A DNA stretch of 64,000 nt, taken from positions 62,001 through 126,000 of the forward strand of contig NZ_PZKN01000007.1 in the NCBI RefSeq assembly GCF_003046795.1, written 5' to 3'. Source of the DNA: Desulfonatronum sp. SC1. Its GTDB lineage: Bacteria > Desulfobacterota > Desulfovibrionia > Desulfovibrionales > Desulfonatronaceae. Under the pieces are notes generated by a model. It saw only the letters and a program-made list of their open reading frames with translations, was not told the origin of the DNA and made no database searches. The translations under genes were made by a program, and so were the position numbers. This document shows positions 37,701-45,991 of this stretch, piece by piece; the stretch's first letter is position 1, and each line of letters opens with the position of its first letter.

Positions 37701-38903
37701 ATGCTGCCAGTCGAAATCAAAAAGGATATTTTCTGGGTCGGTTCCGTGGACTGGAACCTCAGGGACTTTCACGGCTACTCCCTTGCCCGGCGGGGCACCA
37801 CCTATAACGCCTACCTGGTCAAGGACGAAAAAATCGCTCTTTTCGACCTGGTTCCCGCGAATCATGTGGGCGAGTTGCTCCGTTGCCTCAAGGCCACCAT
37901 TGATCCGGAACAAATCGACTACTTGATCGTCAACCATGTGGAGCCGGACCACTCCGGGGCACTGCCCAAGATCATGGACATCGTCAAACCGGAAAAAGTG
38001 TTCTGCTCGCCCATTGCCAAGCAGGCCCTGATCAGCCACTACCACCGCGAGGACTGGCCTTACGAGGTCGTAGCCACTGGGGACAGCATCAGCCTGGGCA
38101 AGCGAACGGTTACCTTCCTGGAAACCAAGATGTTGCACTGGCCGGACAGCATGTTTTCCTTCATTCCAGAGGACAAGCTGCTTATCTCCAGCGACGCCTT
38201 CGGCCAGAACCTCGCTTCCAGCGAACGGTTCGACGACCAGGTGGATAAAAGTCTATTGTTCGATTTGGCCGCCAGTTACTACGCGAACATCATCCTGCCC
38301 TTCTCCCCGCTGGTGCAAAAGCTGTTGGCCAAGATCGGGGAGATGGGCTGGGACATCGACATGATCGCCCCGGATCACGGATTGATCTGGCGAACCCACA
38401 TCCCGGGAATCCTGGCCAAATACGGAGAGTGGAGCGCCCAAAAACCTCAGCGAAAGGCCGTGGTGTTCTACGACACCATGTGGAAGAGCACCGACCGCAT
38501 GGCCCGGGCCATTGCCGACGGGATGATGGCCGAGGGCGTAAGCGTGCGTCTGTTCTCGTTAAAGTCGGCCCACCATAGCGATGTCATGCCGTACATTATG
38601 GACGCCCAAGCCGTCGTTGCTGGTTCTCCAACCCACAACAACGGCATGCTTCCATTGCTCGCGGACATGCTGACCTACATGAAGGGGCTCAAACCACAGG
38701 GCAAAATCGGCGCTGCCTTCGGCTCCTACGGTTGGAGCGGCGAGGCGGCCAAGCAGATTTCCGAGTTCCTGCAATCCGCCAAGGTAGAGATTGTCGCCGA
38801 GCCGCTGCGGGTCAAAAACGTCCCCACTGACCAGGATCTGGCCGTCTGCCAGGATTTCGGCAGTAAGATCGGACGAGAAGTGATCTCTCGCGTTCCTGAG
38901 TAG
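37701..38903 (+). CDS. roo: Rubredoxin:oxygen oxidoreductase (flavodiiron protein)
   Basis: A 400-residue flavodiiron protein that reduces oxygen to water (or NO to N2O). The metallo-beta-lactamase domain carries the di-iron ligands His-x-Glu-x-Asp in 'NHVEPDHSG', later His and Asp in 'MLHWPDSMFS' and 'SSDAFGQN', and His in 'APDHGLIW'. The flavodoxin domain binds FMN at 'VVFYDTMWKSTDRMA' and 'GSPTHNNGM' and 'AFGSYGWSGEA'. Cytoplasmic; electrons come from the rubredoxin just upstream. TTGGAGAATACGA precedes the ATG. Confidence 0.97.
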   Translation: MLPVEIKKDIFWVGSVDWNLRDFHGYSLARRGTTYNAYLVKDEKIALFDLVPANHVGELLRCLKATIDPEQIDYLIVNHVEPDHSGALPKIMDIVKPEKVFCSPIAKQALISHYHREDWPYEVVATGDSISLGKRTVTFLETKMLHWPDSMFSFIPEDKLLISSDAFGQNLASSERFDDQVDKSLLFDLAASYYANIILPFSPLVQKLLAKIGEMGWDIDMIAPDHGLIWRTHIPGILAKYGEWSAQKPQRKAVVFYDTMWKSTDRMARAIADGMMAEGVSVRLFSLKSAHHSDVMPYIMDAQAVVAGSPTHNNGMLPLLADMLTYMKGLKPQGKIGAAFGSYGWSGEAAKQISEFLQSAKVEIVAEPLRVKNVPTDQDLAVCQDFGSKIGREVISRVPE

Positions 38904-38974
38904 TTTTTTTACGGATTATACGACCACCCTCGCCGCCCCGTTCGTTCCGGGCGGAGCCGGGACCGAATGAAAGC

Positions 38975-39000
38975 AAAGGGCGCTCATATGAGCGTCCTTT
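38975..39000 (+). terminator. Palindromic terminator-like hairpin after roo
   Basis: AAAGGGCGCTCAT/ATGAGCGTCCTTT is a 26-bp dyad with one G-T pair followed by CTC and T-rich sequence. The rest of the interval 38904-39352 (449 nt, no gene) is T-rich sequence with no recognised element except the palindrome at 39332; a hydrogenase promoter must lie here but could not be placed with confidence. Confidence 0.55.
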
Positions 39001-39331
39001 CTCATTGCTACCTTCCGAGAGCATGACGGTTGTCTTTTTCACGGAGATGAATCTCGGCTGACCCGAGTACCATTCCTTGGCAATCAGTTGTCTTTTTGTA
39101 AGATAAAACAAAAAAGTGTGCTCCCAGCCCCTTTTGGTTGACATGCTTCTGTCGCGGGGCTAGGTAATTCACCATACTTTGGAAAAGCATTGTGTTGAAA
39201 TGTTCTTTTTTTCACAGGTTCTGGAGTAGGAAGAAGGCTATTCCGCCTAGCCCTGAGAAGCGACATTTTTTCAATGTCTGAAAACCTTTACCTTTAATGC
39301 TTTTCACCAAAGGCGATTTCTTCCTGTTTAA

Positions 39332-39343
39332 CCGTTTAAACGG
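39332..39343. promoter_or_regulatory. Palindrome CCGTTTAAACGG overlapping hynB ribosome-binding site
   Basis: A perfect 12-bp palindrome lies 10 nt before the hynB ATG and its right arm runs into the CGGAGGTGG ribosome-binding site. In RNA it would hide the site in a short hairpin; in DNA it could be a small operator. Neither is proven and chance is possible. Confidence 0.35.
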
Positions 39344-39352
39344 AGGTGGGTT

Positions 39353-40312
39353 ATGAGACTCAGTGTTGGTCTGGCAAAGGAAGGGGCCGAGAAACGGCTC
39401 GAATGCCGTGGCGTGAATCGCCGCGACTTCATGAAATTCTGTGCGACCGTCGCCGCTGTCATGGGCATGGAAGCCTCGTTCGCCAAGCAGGTCGCGGCCG
39501 CATTGACCGATCCGCGCAGACCCTCGGTGGTCTACTTTCACTTCGCGGAATGCACCGGTTGCTCCATGGCCGTTGTCCGTACGGTCAGCCCGTACATCGA
39601 CGAATTGCTTCTGGACACCATTTCCCTGGATTATCACGAAACCCTGATGGCCGCCGCCGGGGACGCCGCTGAAGACGCCCTGGAGCAGGCCGTGTCCTCT
39701 CCCCATGGGTTCATCGCCGTTGTCGAAGGCGCCATTCCCACCAAGGACAACGGCATTCACGGCATGGTCGGCGGACATACCATGCTGGAAATGGCCCAGA
39801 AGTATTTGCCCAAGGCCCAGGCCGTGATCGCCATCGGTGCCTGCGCAACCTTCGGCGGCGTCCAGGCCGCTGATCCGAACCCCACCGACGCCATGGGCGT
39901 GAACGAACTGATGGAGCACCTCGGTCTGCCGACACGGGCCATCAATGTCGCCGGCTGTCCGCCTAGCCCATACAACTTCGTGGGCACCGTGGTCCACCTG
40001 CTGACCAAGGGCATGCCCGAACTTGACCGCCTGAATCGCCCGAAGATGTTCTACGGCGAGTCGGTTCACGAATTGTGCGAACGGTTGGACCATTTCTTCA
40101 ATTACGAATTCGCCCCGTCTTTCGATTCTGAAGAGGCCAGAAAGGGTTGGTGTTTGTATGAAGTCGGCTGCAAGGGCCCGGACACCTACAATAACTGCCC
40201 CAAGGTCAAGTTCAACGAGACAAACTGGCCTGTGGAAGCCGGCCATCCCTGCATCGGTTGCAGCGAGCCGAAATTCTGGGACCAGCTCAGCCCGTTCTAC
40301 AAGCCGGTCTAG
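39353..40312 (+). CDS. hynB: Periplasmic [NiFe] hydrogenase small subunit
   Basis: A 319-residue protein closely resembling the D. gigas/D. vulgaris HynB subunit (group 1b). The N-terminus carries a twin-arginine motif, N-RRDFMKF, followed by a hydrophobic stretch, so the folded heterodimer is exported by Tat. Cluster ligands are visible: CTGCSMAV (proximal), '[13 protein letters not shown]', 'GCPPSP', and the C-terminal '[10 protein letters not shown]', 'NNCP' and 'HPCIGCSEP' for the medial and distal clusters. It relays electrons from the Ni-Fe centre to cytochrome c3. CGGAGGTGG precedes the ATG. It lies 55 nt before hynA. Confidence 0.98.
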   Translation: MRLSVGLAKEGAEKRLECRGVNRRDFMKFCATVAAVMGMEASFAKQVAAALTDPRRPSVVYFHFAECTGCSMAVVRTVSPYIDELLLDTISLDYHETLMAAAGDAAEDALEQAVSSPHGFIAVVEGAIPTKDNGIHGMVGGHTMLEMAQKYLPKAQAVIAIGACATFGGVQAADPNPTDAMGVNELMEHLGLPTRAINVAGCPPSPYNFVGTVVHLLTKGMPELDRLNRPKMFYGESVHELCERLDHFFNYEFAPSFDSEEARKGWCLYEVGCKGPDTYNNCPKVKFNETNWPVEAGHPCIGCSEPKFWDQLSPFYKPV

Positions 40313-40367
40313 GCTGCCTTGATTTGTAAACCGTGATTCATGAAACCTATCGTAAGGAGGACATACC

Positions 40368-42068
40368 ATGTCAGGCTGTAAGCCCCAAGCCGCACCGGTC
40401 ATTCCGGTGACACCACAAAGCGCCTACTCCGGACCGATCGTCGTTGATCCGTTGACCCGGATCGAAGGCCATCTGCGTCTGGAAGTGGAAGTGGACAACG
40501 GCAAAGTCGTCAACGCCCGTTCCAGCTCCCAGTTGTACCGTGGTCTGGAGACCATTCTGAAGGGTCGCGACCCAAGAGACGCGCAGCACTTCACCGCTCG
40601 CGCGTGCGGGGTCTGAAACTACACACATGCCCTGGCATCCACCCGATGCCTGGACGACGCCGTGGGCGTCGAAATTCCTGATAATGCCCGGATCATCCGC
40701 AACTTGGTCATGGCTTCGCAAATTGTGGCCGACCATTTTATTCACTTCTACGTTCTGCACGCCCTGGACTGGGTCGACGTCACCAGCGCCTTGCAGGCCG
40801 ATCCGGTCAAGGCCGCCAAGATCGCCAACAACATCTCCCCGCGCCCGACCAAGGCTGAGGATTTGAAGGCCGTACAAGAGCGCTTGACCACCTTCGTCAA
40901 CCAGGGTCAGCTAGGCATTTTTACCAACGCCGACTTCCTGGGCGGACATCCGGCCTACTACCTGCCGCCGGAAGTGAACCTGATCGCCACGGCCCACTAC
41001 CTGGAGGCCCTGCGCCTGCAGATCAAGGCCACCCGGGCCATCGCCATCTTCGGCGGCAAGGTTCCGCATACCCAGTTCACCATCAGCGGCGGGGTGACCT
41101 GCTACGAATCCCTGCGGCCCGAGCGACTGGAAGAGTACCGATCCCTGTTGCGAGAAACCCGTGAATTCATCGAGCAGATGTACATTCCAGACTTGCTGGC
41201 AGTGGCCTCCTACTACAAGGATTGGGCCGGCATCGGCGGATGTACCAACTATCTGGCCTTCGGCGAGTTCCCGAAGAACGAAAGAGACCTGAAGAGCCGC
41301 TGGCTGCCGCCCGGCGTGATCATGAACCGCGACCTGTCCAACGTCCAGGACGTTGATCCCAAGGCCATCTACGAGCACGTGGCCGCGAGCTGGTACGAAG
41401 GCTCCGAGGCCCGCCATCCCTACGAGGGCGTGACCGAGCCCAAGTACACCAAGCTGGGCGATACCGAGCGTTACTCCTGGATGAAGGCTCCGCGGTATCA
41501 GGACGAGCCCATGGAAGTCGGCCCGCTGGCCGCCGTGCTGGTGGCCTACGGCAAGGGCCAGCCCGAGACCGTCGCCGCCGTGGATCTTGTTCTGAACCAC
41601 CTCGGCGTGGGCCCCGAAGCCCTGCACTCCACCCTGGGCCGGACCGCGGCCCGCGGCATCCATACTCTGACCATTGCCCAAAAGATGGAAGACTGGCTGG
41701 ACGAACTGGTGGACAACCTGAAGAGCGGAAACAACAAGATCGCCGAGAACCATGAAATGCCCGACGAGGCCGAGGGTGTCGGATTCGCCGACGTGCCCCG
41801 CGGCGCGCTGAGCCATTGGATCAAGATCAAGGGCGGCAAGATCGAGAACTTCCAGTTGGTGGTTCCCTCCACCTGGAACCTCGGACCGCGCTGCGCCAAG
41901 GGCAAGCTGGGACCGGTGGAAGAAGCGCTGATCAACACGCCCATCGCCGATCCGAAGCGCCCCGTGGAACTGTTGCGCACCGTGCACTCCTTCGACCCCT
42001 GCATCGCCTGCGGCGTGCACGTCATCGACTCCAAGACCAACCAGGTTCACGAGTTCAAGGTCCTGTAA
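40368..42068 (+). CDS. hynA: [NiFe] hydrogenase large subunit with in-frame UGA (Sec?)
   Basis: The frame runs 566 codons from ATG 40368 (AAGGAGGACATACC upstream) to TAA 42066-42068 and is interrupted only by TGA at 40614-40616 (codon 83). Homology to D. gigas HynA is continuous across it: 'HFTARACGV-[UGA]-NYTHALAS' where relatives have RACGVC-x-Y-x-HALAS. Codon 83 therefore replaces the second Cys of the N-terminal Ni-binding pair, a ligand that bridges Ni and Fe. The C-terminal pair is intact as DPCIACGVH (Cys545, Cys548), followed by the 15-residue tail removed by HynD. Sec at codon 83, a nonsense mutation, or a base error (TGC to TGA) are the options; downstream sequence shows no decay. 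Periplasmic H2 uptake. Confidence 0.85.
40631..40653 (+). promoter_or_regulatory. Hairpin 14 nt after the hynA UGA (SECIS candidate)
   Basis: GGCATC (40634-40639) pairs with GATGCC (40645-40650) around a CACCC loop, and beyond a T-T mismatch CC (40631-40632) pairs with GG (40652-40653). The loop begins 24 nt after the UGA, inside the range usual for bacterial SECIS elements. Against it, the loop lacks the G expected in its first two positions. A second, stronger stem 40655-40661/40665-40671 has a GTG loop, but 46 nt from the UGA, which is farther than usual. Confidence 0.35.
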
Positions 42069-42082
42069 GCACATAACCTGAG

Positions 42083-42113
42083 CGTCCGGCGTCGCCTTTC
42101 GCGACGCCGGACG
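42083..42113 (+). repeat. 13-bp hairpin after hynA
   Basis: Perfect arms 42083-42095 and 42101-42113 with a CTTTC loop, GC-rich, 14 nt after the hynA stop and without a T-run. It is likely a transcript-end or mRNA-stability structure between hynA and hynD. Confidence 0.8.
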
Positions 42114-42123
42114 GTATGCATGC

Positions 42124-42170
42124 ACGGAGAGCGAAGGGACCCCGTGGGTTGGGGAATCTTCGCTCTCCGT
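42124..42170 (+). repeat. Second 13-bp hairpin before hynD
   Basis: Perfect arms 42124-42136 (ACGGAGAGCGAAG) and 42158-42170 with a 21-nt loop. It ends 14 nt before the hynD ATG, and the expected ribosome-binding region of hynD follows directly after it. The two hairpins fill almost the whole hynA-hynD interval. Confidence 0.8.
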
Positions 42171-42184
42171 ATTTGGAAAATCCG

Positions 42185-42685
42185 ATGAACGATCATAATT
42201 CCCGGAAAATTCTAGTCCTCGGAGTGGGCAATATTTTGCTCAAGGACGAGGGCGTCGGCGTGAAGACCGTTGAAAAGCTGCGCGACGGGTACTCCTTTTC
42301 CTCCAACGTCGAACTCATGGACGGCGGCACCCTGGGCATGGCCTTGATGGAGCCGATCATGGAGTTTGATCGGCTGATCGTCGTGGACGCCGTGGTCAAC
42401 GGGGGTGAGCCTGGAACGCTGTACCGGCTGACCGGCGTGGAGATGGGCAAGAGCGTGGCCTTCAAGAACTCCATGCACCAGACCGACCTCCTGGAGACCC
42501 TGGCCACCTGCAAGGTTCTGGGCAACTGCCCGGAAACCGTGGTCATCGGCATGGAGCCCAAGGAATACGATCCGTGGGGCACGGAATTGACCCCGCCCTG
42601 CCAGGCCCGTCTGGAAGACCTCTGCCGGGCCGTGCTTCGGGAAATTGCGGAGCAGGGCGGCGAGTATCGCCCGAACGCGGCTTGA
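42185..42685 (+). CDS. hynD: Hydrogenase maturation endopeptidase
   Basis: A 166-residue HyaD/HybD-type protease that removes the C-terminal tail of HynA after Ni insertion. It has the Ni-sensing motifs 'VLGVGNILLKDEGVGVKTVE' (Glu/Asp of GNxLxxDEG), 'DGGTLGMALMEPI' (Asp) and 'IVVDAV', and 'SMHQTDLLETLA' with the conserved His. No strong ribosome-binding site precedes the ATG (TTTGGAAAATCCG). Belongs to the hynBAD operon. Its substrate tail after His551 of HynA is present. Confidence 0.95.
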   Translation: MNDHNSRKILVLGVGNILLKDEGVGVKTVEKLRDGYSFSSNVELMDGGTLGMALMEPIMEFDRLIVVDAVVNGGEPGTLYRLTGVEMGKSVAFKNSMHQTDLLETLATCKVLGNCPETVVIGMEPKEYDPWGTELTPPCQARLEDLCRAVLREIAEQGGEYRPNAA

Positions 42686-42733
42686 TGCCCCGTTCGATGT
42701 TCTGTTGAAAGACGAGCCACTTTTAGTGGGTGT

Positions 42734-42843
42734 GTTGGACTTGGTGGGTGCCAAGTCCAACCCCGCAAAATTCCGTAAAGTGCGTCTATTGCACTTGGCT
42801 ATTCAGCGGAATCGGACAGGAAGTCCGGTGTCCGACCCTTCCC
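42734..42843. terminator. Cluster of three hairpins after hynD
   Basis: Three separate perfect stems follow hynD: GTTGGACTTGG/CCAAGTCCAAC (42734-42744 and 42751-42761), AAGTGC/GCACTT (42778-42783 and 42791-42796) and TCGGACA/TGTCCGA (around 42812-42835). The interval 42686-42944 has no gene and separates the convergent hynD and response regulator; the stems probably end transcription, though none has a U-tract. Confidence 0.5.
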
Positions 42844-42944
42844 CTATCGACTCTTCCCTTTCGGGTTTCCTCATCCGGTTCCGTTGAACGGATACAAGCA
42901 ATCCCTGACGTCGTCCTGGTGCTGGGTGTGCCTAATTGCCCGTG

Positions 42945-43337
42945 TCAGGTATTGTCAGGTTTCGCTGAAGGGCTGGGTTGCTCAGCAAAAAAGGAGCCAA
43001 TGCTTTTTTCCAATCTGTCAAGATTAAACGGCTTGACAATACAGTCGTGGGCGCCCAGTTGCATAGCCAATGCCCTCACCTGCTCCTCTATCATGGCTGT
43101 AATGACAATAACCTCTGTTTCGGGGTTGGCGTGCTTAATCTGTTTCAGCACGTCAAATCCGCCTTTTCCGGGCATAATAAGATCCAGCAAGACAACTCGG
43201 GGCTGGAACGAGCGATTTTTTTCAAGAGCCTCTTCGCCGTCCACGGCTGCCTCGACGGTATAGCCCTTTAAGCCAAGATACATTTGCAGCAGCCTGACCA
43301 ATTCGGCCTCATCGTCAACAATCAGAATTTTGCGCAA
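42945..43337 (-). CDS. Single-domain response regulator (CheY-like)
   Basis: A 130-residue receiver domain without an output domain. The acidic pocket 'ILIVDDEAEL', the phospho-acceptor Asp in 'VVLLDLIMPGKGG', the Thr/Ser position in 'VIVITAMIEE' and the Lys in 'IVKPFNLD' are in place. It lies downstream of a second receiver gene and a sensor kinase on the same strand, so it probably acts in that phosphorelay. Confidence 0.94.
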   Translation of the reverse strand: MRKILIVDDEAELVRLLQMYLGLKGYTVEAAVDGEEALEKNRSFQPRVVLLDLIMPGKGGFDVLKQIKHANPETEVIVITAMIEEQVRALAMQLGAHDCIVKPFNLDRLEKSIGSFFAEQPSPSAKPDNT

Positions 43338-43463
43338 AGTTCCCCCTTGCCGTCACCGAACCAGGTTGACCTTCCATTGCCGGACGATCCGAAAAAATAT
43401 CCTTTACCCATCTCAACAAGCCATTGTCGCAATGATGCGGAAGGCTTCAGGCGTGTAACGATG

Positions 43464-43841
43464 TCATGGAGCAGACAGAAGTTTTTGCATTTTGGCTTCC
43501 AGGTTTTGAATATTCACCGGTTTGGGAATAATGATTCTGTTGCCGACGAGGGCTCCGGAATGGACCTCCTTTCTGGTCACGATGGCCGTAACAAAGATGA
43601 TGGGAATGGACCGGGTCTCGGGGTTGTTCAGGAGATTTTCGGACAATTCGGATCCGCTCGCCCCGGGCATGACAATGTCGAGGAGAATGATGTCCGGTTT
43701 CTCGACTATCGCCGCTTTTTTCCCAGTCCTCGCATCGTGTGCCGTAATCACCTGATACTTCCCCGACATTTCCAGGGCTTTCTTTATTGCGCGACAAAAA
43801 TCCTCTTCATCGTCAATGACCAGCACCTTCTTCTTGGACAT
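43464..43841 (-). CDS. Single-domain response regulator
   Basis: A 125-residue receiver. 'VLVIDDEEDFCRAI', 'DIILLDIVMPGASGSEL' (phospho-acceptor Asp), 'IIFVTAIVTRKE' and 'IPKPVNIQNL' are the conserved elements. No output domain. It is encoded between the PAS-PAS histidine kinase (upstream) and the other receiver gene (127 nt downstream), giving a kinase-receiver-receiver order. Confidence 0.94.
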   Translation of the reverse strand: MSKKKVLVIDDEEDFCRAIKKALEMSGKYQVITAHDARTGKKAAIVEKPDIILLDIVMPGASGSELSENLLNNPETRSIPIIFVTAIVTRKEVHSGALVGNRIIIPKPVNIQNLEAKMQKLLSAP

Positions 43842-43992
43842 GGCAGCCCTCCTGGCACGGGGGCAATCGCCCCGCGGTTACTTTAATATGACCTTGTGCT
43901 CATTTAGCCTCAACAAACGTGACAAGGTAGCTGCTCAACAAACGGTATTGCTCACATAGATAGAGTTGTTGAACACCATGGAAAACAAATGG

Positions 43993-44063
43993 ATTCCGGT
44001 CTTCGCCGGAATGGCGGATGAAGAATATTGCTACATGTTGAAGTCATGCCGACGAAGGTCGGC
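43993..44063. repeat. REP-like paired hairpins
   Basis: Two small dyads, ATTCCGG/CCGGAAT (43993-43999 and 44006-44012) and GCCGAC/GTCGGC (44048-44053 and 44058-44063), lie between the kinase stop and the receiver start. The first, GGATTCCGG-N6-CCGGAATG, matches the pattern of short intergenic palindromes that are dispersed in many proteobacterial genomes. Nothing else is seen in 43842-44088. Confidence 0.5.
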
Positions 44064-44088
44064 GCGGAACGCTATTCAGGTCTTTTTT

Positions 44089-45762
44089 CTAGCTTTGCTG
44101 AGTAGTTACGTGACAAGTTGGGTTAAGATCGTCGCGGAGTCGTGGAGGCTGTCCCTCCTTGTCGGCTTCATTCACCGGCAAGTCGATGAAAAATGTCGCT
44201 CCGCCCTGCCTGTTGTTTTCCGCCCAAATTTTTCCTCCATGCTGTTGAACGATCCCGTGCGATATTGACAGCCCCATTCCAGTGCCTTTGCCTTGATCCT
44301 TCGTGGTATAGAACGGATCAAATACTCGTAACAAGTCCTTTTTTATGATGCCCGTGCCGGTGTCGGCGACTTCAATCCTCAAGTAATCCTTGCCAGCGGA
44401 GCGGACCATCCGCGTGCAAATATCCAACCGCTTTATTTCCATTCCTTCCATTGCCGCCAGGGCATTGGTCAAGAGATTTATCAGCACTTGGTCAATCTTG
44501 TTCACGTCCACGGGGATGGACGGGGCCTGGGCGTCGTACTGGGTTGAAACTTCAACTTCTTCGATCCTCATCTGGGTTGCGTACATTTGCAACAATTCGT
44601 TAATAATCGAGCTGATATCGCTTAAAACCAGTGTTTCCCTGGATGTGCGTGAAAACTGTTTAAGATTGTCGGCAATGGCAACGATCCGCTCAATCTGCTT
44701 GATGCACACGTCAACCTCTTCCTGCATGCCTGGAGGCAGACTGTCCATGCTTTTGAATATCTGCATTTCCAGGGAGATAATGTTCAACGGGTTAAGAATC
44801 TCGTGCGCCACGCCAGCCGAAATACGGCTCAGCGCGTTCATCTTTTCCGCCTGCTGGAGACGCAACTCCAGGCTTTTCCGGGTTTCCCGAAGTTCCTCAA
44901 TGTCGTATTTCTGCTGAATTTCCTTGTTTTTTCGTTCGGTTATGTCCTCAAATATCGCGTACACCTGGAACGGAGTCTTTTCGCCAGAGAAAAAAATCGG
45001 CACTGCAGTGATGGACAGCCAGTAGTTGAGCTGGTTTTCCGAGTGGATGATTTCCCTCACCACAGGCCCGACCATTTGACCAGTCTGGAGCGCCGATGCC
45101 GTGGGAAGCTGGGCTTCGGACAGTCTTTTGCCGTCCTCGTCAAGCACTTTCCAGTGGGGGATCATCTGCTTTGTCCCGATCATCTGAGATTCGGAAGCTC
45201 CGAACATCCTCTCCGCGGCGGGATTTGCCGAAATCACCTTGCCGTCCCCATCATAGTAGATGACGGCCAAAGACATCGTCTCGAACTGACCCCGATGTTT
45301 CGCTTCGCTTTGGCGTAACTCTTGTTCAGCACGTTTGCGGTCGGTGATGTCGGTCATGAATCCGTGATACTGGATGATGTCCCCGGTTTCATCCCGCACA
45401 GCCCGCGCATTGATGGACGCCCAGAATTCGCTGCCGTCCCTGCGTCGCAGAACACATTCATAGTTGGCGACCTCTTCTTGATTCTCAAGGATGCGGCTCA
45501 ATTTGGTCCTGTCATCAGCAGAGGCATAAACCTGTCTGGCGATATCCGTAATAGACCCGATCAATTCCTCAGGTGTGGAATATCCGTACATTTTGGCCAG
45601 AGCCGGGTTGACTTTGAGATAGCTGCTTCTTGGGGTGATAGCGGAATGACTGAATTCCGGAGTCGAGATGAAAAAGCCGATGGGCGCGTTCCTCAGGAGA
45701 TCAAAACAGTCGTGGAATCCTGTCTGGCCATGGTCATTCGTGAGGGGCGACTTCGTGGCCAT
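44089..45762 (-). CDS. PAS-PAS sensor histidine kinase (soluble)
   Basis: A 557-residue kinase. Two PAS domains with PAC motifs (first ending 'YHGFMTDITDRKRAEQEL', second ending 'QVYAIFEDITERKNKE'; shown in part) precede a short coiled coil, the H-box 'ISAGVAHEILNPLNII', and the ATPase with N-box 'QVLINLLTNALAAM', 'VADTGTGI' and 'GKGTGMGLSISHGIV'. ATG 45762 is chosen because CAGGAGATTAGC precedes it; a longer frame from 45933 would add a hydrophobic segment but begins inside the glnN terminator region. It belongs to the NtrB-like class. Partner receivers follow on the same strand. Confidence 0.9.
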   Translation of the reverse strand: MATKSPLTNDHGQTGFHDCFDLLRNAPIGFFISTPEFSHSAITPRSSYLKVNPALAKMYGYSTPEELIGSITDIARQVYASADDRTKLSRILENQEEVANYECVLRRRDGSEFWASINARAVRDETGDIIQYHGFMTDITDRKRAEQELRQSEAKHRGQFETMSLAVIYYDGDGKVISANPAAERMFGASESQMIGTKQMIPHWKVLDEDGKRLSEAQLPTASALQTGQMVGPVVREIIHSENQLNYWLSITAVPIFFSGEKTPFQVYAIFEDITERKNKEIQQKYDIEELRETRKSLELRLQQAEKMNALSRISAGVAHEILNPLNIISLEMQIFKSMDSLPPGMQEEVDVCIKQIERIVAIADNLKQFSRTSRETLVLSDISSIINELLQMYATQMRIEEVEVSTQYDAQAPSIPVDVNKIDQVLINLLTNALAAMEGMEIKRLDICTRMVRSAGKDYLRIEVADTGTGIIKKDLLRVFDPFYTTKDQGKGTGMGLSISHGIVQQHGGKIWAENNRQGGATFFIDLPVNEADKEGQPPRLRDDLNPTCHVTTQQS

Positions 45763-45933
45763 GCTAATCTCCTGGGCAGCATGATTAATTAGAAAGTTGG
45801 ATGCAAGACCGAAACCGGACGGGGAACGAGGATGAAAAGTAATCTGGTGAGATCCAGAACTTATTTCCCACATACATAAACCAAAAACCAGCGCCGCGAC
45901 AAGTATGGTGCCTGAGAGTGTCGGTTTTTCCAA

Positions 45934-45967
45934 CGCAAAAGGCCGCCCAGATGGGCGGCCTTTTGCG
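45934..45967 (-). terminator. Terminator of glnN
   Basis: A perfect 15-bp stem (45934-45948 and 45953-45967, CGCAAAAGGCCGCCC arm) with a 4-nt loop, lying 25 nt after the glutamine synthetase stop. Read leftward, the right arm ends in CCTTTTGCG, giving a short U-rich end. Confidence 0.85.
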
Positions 45968-45991
45968 TTTCCGGCTGGGAGGGGCGGAAAG

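Noticed and set aside
42124-42170. Selenocysteine insertion element for hynA in its 3' flank
   Set aside because: Bacterial SECIS elements lie directly after the UGA inside the coding region; a 3' hairpin 1.5 kb away is not known to work in bacteria.
45763-45933. N-terminal extension of the PAS-PAS kinase giving a membrane segment
   Set aside because: The longer start has no ribosome-binding site and lies against the glnN terminator, while ATG 45762 has AGGAGATT at good spacing.
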